Positions 6,263 to 11,401 of a stretch of 11,401 nucleotides of DNA are shown here, one piece after another. Source of the DNA: Candidatus Thorarchaeota archaeon (GTDB taxonomy: Archaea > Asgardarchaeota > Thorarchaeia > Thorarchaeales > Thorarchaeaceae); assembly GCA_016841005.1 (NCBI GenBank), contig JAEORG010000450.1, forward strand, positions 1 through 11,401. The letters run 5' to 3'. A program made the position numbers and the translations under genes. The notes below the pieces were generated by a model that was not told the origin of the DNA, did no database searches, and saw only the letters and a list, made by a program, of their open reading frames with translations. Position 1 is the stretch's first letter, and every line of letters starts with the position of its first letter.

Positions 6263-7291
6263 CTATGATGTATCCTTTAAGAGAGGGATGTAGAGCTTTC
6301 TGTATTCAGGTGCATCATGTAATATTTGTCTGCGGAATCGGACTCCATCTCGTATATAATACCAGAATGTATTGTACTCTGTTGCAATTCTTGCTGGGAT
6401 TGAGAAGAGGCCTGTACTAAAAATTAGCTTTCCTAACAAAGGAATGTTTCGAGTCAGCATCTCGACTTTTGTGATTATTGTTTTCTTAGCTTCTGTAAAC
6501 TGAAATGTTTCAAGAGAATCTCCAACAATAGTATATTCAAGAGATGAGTCTGGAATCACTCTAGATGCTTCGATGACGTGACCAATATCCCCCTTTAGTC
6601 CCATCATTTCCTGAACACAGCGATCCATCGCGACGACGTCAGATGATGCAAAAATCGAATTCACCAACTTTGGAATTCCTGTTCTAGGACCCTCTCCCTC
6701 CATGCATATTGTTGCATCCACAACAACAAAATCAACATCCAAGAGTCTATTAATCTCAGGTATCAATTGGTCCGCAATTGGGTGATATTGATGTCGGAAT
6801 GTAGGTATTACTCCCCATTGGTTCTTGAGCCCACATGTCAATCTGGTAAGATAATGAGTCTTCGCCACAGGTATTGTAAGAAATGCATCCGCATCCAAAA
6901 TGACGTCTGCAAAAGGAATGAACCGTACAGCATTCAGTCGAGTCTTTACTTTCCTGATTGGTTCTTCTGATAGATTGACAAATTTAGCATCATACTTCTT
7001 GCAGAGATCTAGAACTCCCCAATTTCGAACCGCTTTCATGAGTTGCTTATTCGTGGCTAAATCAGCATCACCAACAATCACCTCAAAGCCCTTCTCGGTT
7101 AATTCTTGGAGCACACCCTCCAATACCCATGGTGAGGTACAGAGGCTTGGTATCACTTGGTCTGACATGTAATTTACTTTAACAAAAGCTGTCTGTCCAC
7201 GCAGATGATCCTCCCAGTTTGCAAGATTCATCACTCTTCTTGTATCTCGTACGACCTCTCCTCTGGTCTTTGTATGTGCTATGAGTGACAT
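6263..7291 (-). CDS. DUF362 domain-containing protein
   Basis: A 342-aa soluble protein. The DUF362 pattern is visible in order: TAFVKVN (34-40), SPWVLEGVLQELTEKGFEVIVGD (53-75), PFADVILDADAFLTIPVAKTH (126-146), LTCGLKNQWG (151-160), VVVDATICMEGEGPRTG (189-205), and SSDVVAMDRCVQEMMGL (216-232). Family members are known as possible metal or iron-sulfur-associated proteins of unknown reaction; the ferredoxin-like CxxCxxC domain fused in some homologues is absent here. A helical C-terminal extension (about 285-342) rich in aromatic and basic residues follows the core. The ATG at 7291 is preferred because the fold begins there and AAAGGAG (7305-7311) lies 13 nt upstream, a rather long spacing. 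The open frame runs back to 7396, but that part has no family features. Function and partners are unknown. Confidence 0.8.
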   Translation of the reverse strand: MSLIAHTKTRGEVVRDTRRVMNLANWEDHLRGQTAFVKVNYMSDQVIPSLCTSPWVLEGVLQELTEKGFEVIVGDADLATNKQLMKAVRNWGVLDLCKKYDAKFVNLSEEPIRKVKTRLNAVRFIPFADVILDADAFLTIPVAKTHYLTRLTCGLKNQWGVIPTFRHQYHPIADQLIPEINRLLDVDFVVVDATICMEGEGPRTGIPKLVNSIFASSDVVAMDRCVQEMMGLKGDIGHVIEASRVIPDSSLEYTIVGDSLETFQFTEAKKTIITKVEMLTRNIPLLGKLIFSTGLFSIPARIATEYNTFWYYIRDGVRFRRQILHDAPEYRKLYIPLLKDTS

Positions 7292-7398
7292 TGGAATGAG
7301 TGAACTCCTTTTCTCGTAAGTATTTGAACTCCTCATCTTGGGAATAAACAAAAACATTCCTACGGAACAGCGCTGGGACATGGTGTAATGTTTCAATA

Positions 7399-7407
7399 CA
7401 TTTATCT
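7399..7407 (+). promoter_or_regulatory. Putative TATA box of tRNA-Pro
   Basis: CATTTATCT is centred about 32 nt before the first tRNA base, predicting transcription from about 7430. It shares the TTTATCT core with the element before tRNA-Thr. Confidence 0.45.
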
Positions 7408-7434
7408 TGAAAACCTAAACACACGACTTCTTAC

Positions 7435-7544
7435 GGGTCGGTGGTCTAGCTTGGCTATGATTCTTGGTTTGGGACGTCGCTTGGCGTCGACCAAGCCCGC
7501 AAGAATCCAAGGGATCCCCGGTTCGAATCCGGGCCGGCCCACCA
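7435..7544 (+). tRNA. tRNA-Pro(TGG) with a canonical 37/38 intron, CCA encoded
   Basis: The acceptor GGGTCGG (7435-7441) pairs with CCGGCCC (7534-7540), with one G-U. The D-arm 7444-7447/7458-7461 has the weak, G-U-containing stem typical of tRNA-Pro. The anticodon stem 7463-7467 pairs with 7507-7511. After removal of 7474-7505 the loop reads TTTGGGT, with anticodon TGG at 7470-7472. The variable loop is 7512-7516. The T-arm is 7517-7521/7529-7533, with the loop TTCGAAT. The discriminator is A7541 and CCA is encoded at 7542-7544. The cluster of G/C acceptor pairs and the A discriminator fit archaeal tRNA-Pro. All stems are intact, so the gene should be functional. Confidence 0.95.
7474..7505 (+). 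other. 32-nt canonical BHB intron of tRNA-Pro
   Basis: The outer helix is the anticodon stem. The central helix pairs TTTG (7468-7471) with CAAG (7500-7503), including one G-U. The bulges are GGA (7472-7474) and AAT (7504-7506). The intron hairpin joins CTTGG to CCAAG around the loop CGTCGA. Cutting after the second base of each bulge removes 7474-7505, placing the intron between positions 37 and 38. Confidence 0.9.
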
Positions 7545-7570
7545 ATTTTCTGCAATCAATTTACTAAATT

Positions 7571-8881
7571 CTATCTCTTCTTCACCATTACGACAACTAC
7601 AATTGCAACAATGACAATACCAGAACCTATTGCAACCCACTCGAGTGGTAGTGTTGAAGGCTCAGTACTTGTCGGAGGGGTAGTAGTTTCCTTTACCATA
7701 TTTAATCCTTCTTGAAATAGAAGACTAAGAATCATAGAATAACTACCATCAAAATCAGCGTCAGAATTTCCAATTTCTAAATTGATATCTGGATTGATTG
7801 AGGAGTCTCTGTTTACTAATAGAATCACACCATAGACACTGTCTTCGTATTGGCTATACCGCATATCTGCAGTGAATCCTAGATAACGTCCAGTGTGCCC
7901 TTGACGTACGAAGTTGTTCCTATGCCATCCTAGCTCGTCCGAGTGCATCATTGATACACTGGATTCTTCCAGTATCCTGATTCCACCACTTAATCCACCA
8001 TTCATGTGTGCAATCAGATACTTAGAAAGGTCTTGAACTGTACTTCTAATTGTACCCGCTCCATAGGCATACCAATTGAAATGGGGCAACGCAAGAACTG
8101 TTCCGTTACTCAGAGTCCCGTGAGCCATTACAAGATTCTCTCCATACTCCGATGTTAGAAATCCAGAATTGTCCATTTCAAGTGGATTAAGAATATTATC
8201 TCGAATATACTCATAGAATGTTTGATTGGTTATTTTCTCTAAGAGAAAACTAAGGAAGAAAAATCCAGAATTAGAATACACCATATCTGTGCCTGAAGAG
8301 GTAAGCCACAGATTAGGGTCATTGATGTTTGTACTATTGATAATATCTCCAAGAGCAGGACGCGTTCCTTCAAGGAGTCCATAACTTGTTCCAACATGAT
8401 CATTGAACCATTCTAGCACGCTGTTGTCAATCCATTCCACACCGAAATCATAGAACAGCTGCATACCTGCTCTATGTTGTAGAAGTAATCGAGGAGTAAT
8501 CACTGTATCAGGATCATTTGGATTTCTTACTTCAAATGGTAGATAGTTACTAACATCAGAATCCAGATTAACGAGTCCCTGTTCTGATAGCTGAAGAAAT
8601 GCAGTTCCTGTGAATGTCTTTGAAATCGAATATATCATATATGCTGTGTCTAGTTCTGGTTGGTCACCGTACCCTTTCGCCCAGACAAGGCTATTATTGA
8701 CCACGATTCCTGCTTGAAGAGAAGGAATTGAACCATCTTGCATCTCATTTTGAATTTGGCTGTCCAATGTTCCTAGCGTAGGTCCCAATGCTGTTGTAGT
8801 CTGTGCCATCGTACTCGTAGGTAAACTGAGAACTAAAGTACTGATTACATATACGGTGAACCACAATCGCTTTGGATTCAT
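7571..8881 (-). CDS. Secreted, membrane-anchored serine beta-lactamase-like (S12) hydrolase
   Basis: A 436-aa protein. It has an N-terminal signal peptide (basic NPKR, hydrophobic core to about 20, likely cleavage near A26), a class C beta-lactamase/D-aminopeptidase fold, a Thr/Pro/Ser-rich linker (about 399-412) and a C-terminal transmembrane helix (about 415-433) ending in KKR. The catalytic triad motifs are all present: S85-I-S-K88 (SxxK), Y202-S-N204 (YxN) and H329-T-G331 (the HxG in place of KTG seen in S12 esterases and peptidases). The protein should act outside the cell, tethered to the membrane. In archaea, which lack murein, the substrate is probably a peptide, D-amino-acid compound or ester; this is inference. 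The ATG at 8881 has AGGAGC (8889-8894) upstream. It is divergent from fprA. Confidence 0.9.
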   Translation of the reverse strand: MNPKRLWFTVYVISTLVLSLPTSTMAQTTTALGPTLGTLDSQIQNEMQDGSIPSLQAGIVVNNSLVWAKGYGDQPELDTAYMIYSISKTFTGTAFLQLSEQGLVNLDSDVSNYLPFEVRNPNDPDTVITPRLLLQHRAGMQLFYDFGVEWIDNSVLEWFNDHVGTSYGLLEGTRPALGDIINSTNINDPNLWLTSSGTDMVYSNSGFFFLSFLLEKITNQTFYEYIRDNILNPLEMDNSGFLTSEYGENLVMAHGTLSNGTVLALPHFNWYAYGAGTIRSTVQDLSKYLIAHMNGGLSGGIRILEESSVSMMHSDELGWHRNNFVRQGHTGRYLGFTADMRYSQYEDSVYGVILLVNRDSSINPDINLEIGNSDADFDGSYSMILSLLFQEGLNMVKETTTPPTSTEPSTLPLEWVAIGSGIVIVAIVVVVMVKKR

Positions 8882-8930
8882 ATTAAAAGCTCCTGACCAA
8901 TCACTAATCCAAAATTAATGATATTACGCC

Positions 8931-8940
8931 GTTATAAATC
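8931..8940. promoter_or_regulatory. TATA element upstream of the S12 hydrolase gene
   Basis: GATTTATAAC on the minus strand predicts transcription near 8910, giving a leader of about 29 nt that contains the AGGAGC ribosome site. The same bases read GTTATAAATC rightward and could also serve the fprA side, with a start near 8962, though closer TATA candidates exist there. Confidence 0.5.
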
Positions 8941-8976
8941 AATGGGACTCCATGTGCCAAGAATACAATGGGACTC
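8940..8976 (+). repeat. Perfect 11-bp direct repeat CAATGGGACTC, 26-bp period
   Basis: Two identical copies (8940-8950 and 8966-8976) begin 26 bp apart, immediately to the right of the TATA element between the S12 hydrolase and fprA. The placement suggests paired regulator-binding sites, but duplication by chance slippage is also possible. Confidence 0.4.
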
Positions 8977-9024
8977 TGGTTTCCATCTCCACTGATCGAA
9001 CTTTACAACTCACCAATCAGTTAC

Positions 9025-9073
9025 TAACTATTATATGGGAAACTACTATACTTATTATAGTTAACGTAGTTAA
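9025..9073. promoter_or_regulatory. Cluster of inverted TTAACTA-like motifs before fprA
   Basis: TAACTA (9025-9030) and AAACTA (9040-9045) on the plus strand face TAGTTA (9058-9063) and TAGTTA (9067-9072), the same motif inverted. Nested perfect palindromes ACTATA/TATAGT (9045-9050, 9056-9061) and AACTAC/GTAGTT (9041-9046, 9066-9071) overlap TATA-like sequences (9031-9036 and 9052-9059). They end 12 nt before the likely start codon. This looks like an operator overlapping the promoter. Confidence 0.4.
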
Positions 9074-9083
9074 TATACTTGTG

Positions 9084-10280
9084 ATGAAAATGAAACCAGT
9101 TGAGATTGTTCAAGGCGTATATTGGGTTGGTGCTATCGATTACAATGTGAGGCACTTTCATGGGTATAGCTATTCCACTCACCATGGAACGACCTACAAT
9201 GCATATCTGATAGTAGGAGAGAAGATTGCACTTGTAGATTCGGTTATGGGTCCATTTGCAGAAGAGATGTTCAAACGTATCTCGGAAATCGTTGATCCTG
9301 CAAAGATAGACTATATGGTTACTAATCATGTAGAGATGGATCATTCAGGTGCTATCCCCCAAGTCCTTTCGCGTGTGCCAAACGCTACAGTTGTATGTAC
9401 AAGTAAGGCTGTAGAAGTTCTCAAGAAACATTATCCAGATGGATGGACATACAAGACAGTCAAGACAGGTGACGAGCTAGATCTTGGTGGAAAGACCCTG
9501 AGATTCTATGAGGCTCCAATGCTTCACTGGCCAGAGAGTATGTTCTCTTACTACGTAGAGGAAGAAGTTCTCTTACCAAATGATGCCTTTGGACAACACT
9601 ATGCTACGGAGGAACGATTTGCCGATGAGGTGGACCAGAATATACTCTGGCGAGAGGCTGAGAAATACTACGCCAACATTCTCTGGCCACTAAGCCGATT
9701 GGTCAGACGGAAAATCGAAGAGGTCGTAGAGCTGGGTCTCCCGATTAAGATAATCGCACCTTCACATGGTCTGGTTTGGTGTGAAGAGCCATTGAACATC
9801 GTGATGCGCTATTTAGAATGGGCAAAAGGCGAACGGCTGAGTGACAAGGTTGTAATTGCTTGGGATACGATGTATGAGAGCACAACCAAATTAGCAAGAG
9901 CTATTGCGGAAGGAGTTAGAGATGCTGGCATGACACCTTTGCTAAGACTGATTCCTCGTAGTGATAGAAGTGATATTATATCAGACCTCTTAGAAGCAAG
10001 AGGAATACTTGTCGGTAGTCCTACTTTGCACAACGAGTATCTCCCAACAATTGCTTCTGTATTAGCAGATATTGAAGCTCTCAAACCTGTTGGAAAGAAG
10101 GCAGCAGCTTTTGGATCCTATGGATGGGCTGGTGGTGCAGTTAAGAAAATAGAAGAGTCAATGTTGAAGGGAAAGATGGATGTTGTATTGGAGCCTTTTA
10201 CAGTTCAGTGGGTTCCTGAGGAGGATGAATTAAAGCAAGCGTATGAATTTGGCAAGGCTTTTGTTGAGAAATTAGTATGA
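9084..10280 (+). CDS. fprA: Flavodiiron protein, F420H2:O2 oxidase type
   Basis: A 398-aa protein of normal family length. Residues 1-250 form the metallo-beta-lactamase domain with the diiron ligands H82-x-E84-x-D86-H87, H148, D167 and H228. Residues 254-398 form the flavodoxin domain with FMN loops DTMYESTTKLA (261-271), SPTLHNEYLP (312-321) and GSYGWAGGA (344-352). Family knowledge: archaeal members reduce O2 to water in the cytosol with F420H2, protecting anaerobes. NO reduction is an alternative activity, and no rubredoxin domain is fused. The N-terminus begins like the family (PVEIVQGVYWVGAIDYN) just after ATG 9084. ATG 9090 is an alternative, with GTGAT four nt upstream. The open frame back to 8952 adds 44 residues unlike the family and is rejected. 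The coding region has no defects. The upstream region carries direct and inverted repeats consistent with regulation. Confidence 0.92.
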   Translation: MKMKPVEIVQGVYWVGAIDYNVRHFHGYSYSTHHGTTYNAYLIVGEKIALVDSVMGPFAEEMFKRISEIVDPAKIDYMVTNHVEMDHSGAIPQVLSRVPNATVVCTSKAVEVLKKHYPDGWTYKTVKTGDELDLGGKTLRFYEAPMLHWPESMFSYYVEEEVLLPNDAFGQHYATEERFADEVDQNILWREAEKYYANILWPLSRLVRRKIEEVVELGLPIKIIAPSHGLVWCEEPLNIVMRYLEWAKGERLSDKVVIAWDTMYESTTKLARAIAEGVRDAGMTPLLRLIPRSDRSDIISDLLEARGILVGSPTLHNEYLPTIASVLADIEALKPVGKKAAAFGSYGWAGGAVKKIEESMLKGKMDVVLEPFTVQWVPEEDELKQAYEFGKAFVEKLV

Positions 10281-10284
10281 TACT

Positions 10285-10305
10285 TCTTGGCTCTATGAAC
10301 CAAGA
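10285..10305 (+). terminator. Possible hairpin after fprA
   Basis: TCTTGG (10285-10290) and CCAAGA (10300-10305) form a 6-bp stem with a 9-nt loop a few bases after the fprA stop. It lies in the 98-bp convergent gap with the 153-aa membrane-protein gene. There is no clear U-tract, so the terminator role is uncertain. Confidence 0.25.
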
Positions 10306-10378
10306 GTCAACTAGCTTATGAACGAGCTGACCCACTATATTCCTCTGCGAGATTGCTCAATGATGATTTTGGTCCATT

Positions 10379-10840
10379 TTATCTGCCAGTTTCTACACCA
10401 GAAAAGTACAGATCTCGCACGATTAACATCACAATCACAAAAATCGCGAACAATGAAAATTCTATGATCTCAAAGATTTCTATACTATCTACAGTAAGGT
10501 CAGTTATCATAGGTCCCAAGTATGCCAAACTTGTTCCTAAGAATACAACAATCCATGACCATCTATTACCTTGTTCCATCAACTTCCATACCATTAACGT
10601 TAGCACTATTCCAGCCATCAGGTTGAATATTCCAATAAGTCTCCACAACAAGACGATGTAAGAAGCAACCATGTCATTACCTAACTCAAATTGTATCCAG
10701 TCCTGATTTACAAATCTCTCAAAACCTGCAGCTAGGACCTCCGGAACAATGATTGACATGAGACCATATACAAGCAATCCAATTGTGGCCATGTACAGGA
10801 CCACTTTGTGATATTTGTTAACTACATCCTTTAGAGTCAT
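10379..10840 (-). CDS. Hypothetical four-helix membrane protein, 153 aa
   Basis: I do not recognise the family. There are four predicted transmembrane helices at about 12-32, 57-85, 94-112 and 120-141. The loop between helices 1 and 2 (FERFVNQDWIQFELGND) is polar and aromatic and probably faces outside. The short cytosolic N-terminus MTLKDVVNKYHK and the C-terminal RDLYFSGVETGR are charged. It resembles small DoxX/DUF4345-like four-helix proteins in layout, but no diagnostic motif confirms this. The ATG at 10840 is three nt after the stop of the DUF998 gene. Its Shine-Dalgarno AGGAG lies inside the last codons of that gene, so the two are translationally coupled and probably act together. It converges on fprA. 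Confidence 0.75.
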   Translation of the reverse strand: MTLKDVVNKYHKVVLYMATIGLLVYGLMSIIVPEVLAAGFERFVNQDWIQFELGNDMVASYIVLLWRLIGIFNLMAGIVLTLMVWKLMEQGNRWSWIVVFLGTSLAYLGPMITDLTVDSIEIFEIIEFSLFAIFVIVMLIVRDLYFSGVETGR

Positions 10841-10843
10841 AAT

Positions 10844-11401
10844 TTATCCGCTCCTAGTTATCTTGATTGCTGTAATCATCATCCACACAAGAGGCGGCGC
10901 CATTGCAAGACGTTGAAGAAGTCCAGTATATGTTGCAAATTCAGGAAACATGTACAGAATAGAGAAGAATCCAGAAATTATTACTACAACCCAACAGAGC
11001 CATACATACCAATGCCAAGTTTGATTTGAATATACACGTGGAACTATTGCTAATGGAACAGGAATCATCACTAGCGCCGCCAAAGTTGCGAAGAGGCTAT
11101 GCAATCCCCCTGTTACTGTTACATCAATACAGTCTGGATCACAGGGAAAAATTCCTGTTAGGATTAGGAACAAACCTGATATAACAATTAAAAATGGTCC
11201 AATCTTCGTGCCCTCACCTGAGGAGATGTTTTGTTGAACTCCAACAGCAAAAAGCATGAAGAAAATACCTAACAATGGAAAGCCAAGAGTGTTCATAATA
11301 ATGGCATTCGGCGCATCGATATCTCCTAGTTCGCTCATGGATTGAAGAATCGGATCATATCCAGGTTCCAATACCCCTAGTGTGAATAGAACAATTGCAT
11401 A
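10844..11401 (-). CDS. DUF998 family membrane protein (5' end outside window)
   Basis: The last 185 residues of a polytopic membrane protein; the frame is open to the window edge and the N-terminal helix begins beyond it. An internal TTG at 11371 is not the start, since the residues before it (AIVLFTLGVLEPGYDP) are the usual end of the first helix. DUF998 signatures are the PGYDPILQSMSELG loop just after helix 1, DAPNAIIMNTLGFPLLG, and FPCDPDC in a later loop followed by a GGLHSLFA helix. The conserved acidic, Ser and His residues of this family, together with a six-helix layout, have led to proposals of an enzymatic or carrier role, but none is established that I can name. The gene is upstream of and coupled to the four-helix membrane protein. 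Confidence 0.8.
   Translation of the reverse strand, partial: YAIVLFTLGVLEPGYDPILQSMSELGDIDAPNAIIMNTLGFPLLGIFFMLFAVGVQQNISSGEGTKIGPFLIVISGLFLILTGIFPCDPDCIDVTVTGGLHSLFATLAALVMIPVPLAIVPRVYSNQTWHWYVWLCWVVVIISGFFSILYMFPEFATYTGLLQRLAMAPPLVWMMITAIKITRSG

Noticed and set aside
7292..7396. 35-residue upstream extension of the DUF362 protein
   Set aside because: It lacks family similarity, and the ATG at 7291 has an AAAGGAG motif upstream, although the 13-nt spacing leaves some doubt.
8952..9083. In-frame N-terminal extension of 44 residues on the flavodiiron protein, with a hydrophobic stretch that could mimic a membrane anchor
   Set aside because: The family starts at the PVEIVQGVYWVGAIDYN segment; the extension is encoded by AT-rich promoter-like repeats and has no ribosome site before 8952.
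9024..9344. Minus-strand open frame of 106 aa over the fprA start
   Set aside because: It is a shadow of the fprA coding sequence and its repeat-rich promoter, with low-complexity Asn/Tyr/His content.
10353..10661. Plus-strand open frame of 102 aa opposite the four-helix membrane protein
   Set aside because: It is the antisense of hydrophobic codons (rich in Ile, Thr, Ser and Asn) with no ribosome site; the minus-strand gene is coupled to DUF998 and more convincing.
1..11401. CRISPR array, insertion sequence, phage or defence island
   Set aside because: No regularly spaced repeats, transposase, integrase or terminal inverted repeats are visible; base composition and gene style look uniform across the window.

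Overview
The window looks like a piece of a moderately AT-rich archaeal chromosome. The evidence is: two tRNA genes interrupted by short introns that fold into bulge-helix-bulge (BHB) splicing motifs; the tail of a methanofuran/tetrahydromethanopterin formyltransferase (Ftr); a flavodiiron protein of the archaeal F420H2-oxidase type; TATA boxes about 26 nt upstream of tRNAs and of apparently leaderless starts; and Shine-Dalgarno sites of the GGAGGTGAT type. My best guess is an uncultured anaerobic lineage, possibly Asgard (Thorarchaeota-like), but the lineage is an inference I cannot test here.

Layout. 1-149: end of ftr (+). 230-337: tRNA-Thr(GGT) whose T-loop carries a 30-nt intron. 404-676: leaderless DUF5661 gene (+). 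735-1049: TIGR04076-type small Cys protein (-), convergent with DUF5661. 1146-2260: tightly packed three-gene minus-strand cassette (77-aa charged protein, DUF202-like two-helix membrane protein, 162-aa unknown). 2387-3694: multi-spanning GT-C-like glycosyltransferase (-). It diverges from a FAD-dependent amine-oxidase-fold protein (3840-5093, +), which is followed by a flippase-like LPG-synthase-TM protein (+); these three may form a lipid-linked glycan module. 6263-7291: DUF362 protein (-). 7435-7544: tRNA-Pro(TGG) with a canonical 37/38 intron of 32 nt. 7571-8881: secreted, C-terminally anchored S12 serine hydrolase (-). 9084-10280: F420H2:O2 oxidase FprA (+), preceded by a promoter region rich in direct and inverted repeats. 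10379-11401: two coupled membrane-protein genes (-), the upstream one a DUF998 protein cut by the window edge.

Functional threads. Ftr and FprA indicate C1/F420-based anaerobic metabolism with oxygen protection. The GT-C, FAD enzyme and flippase suggest cell-surface or lipid-linked glycan assembly, and the S12 hydrolase acts outside the cell. I see no phage, transposon, CRISPR array or defence cassette. The most distinctive element is the T-loop intron of tRNA-Thr. The least explained are the three-gene cassette at 1146-2260 and the repeat cluster before fprA.
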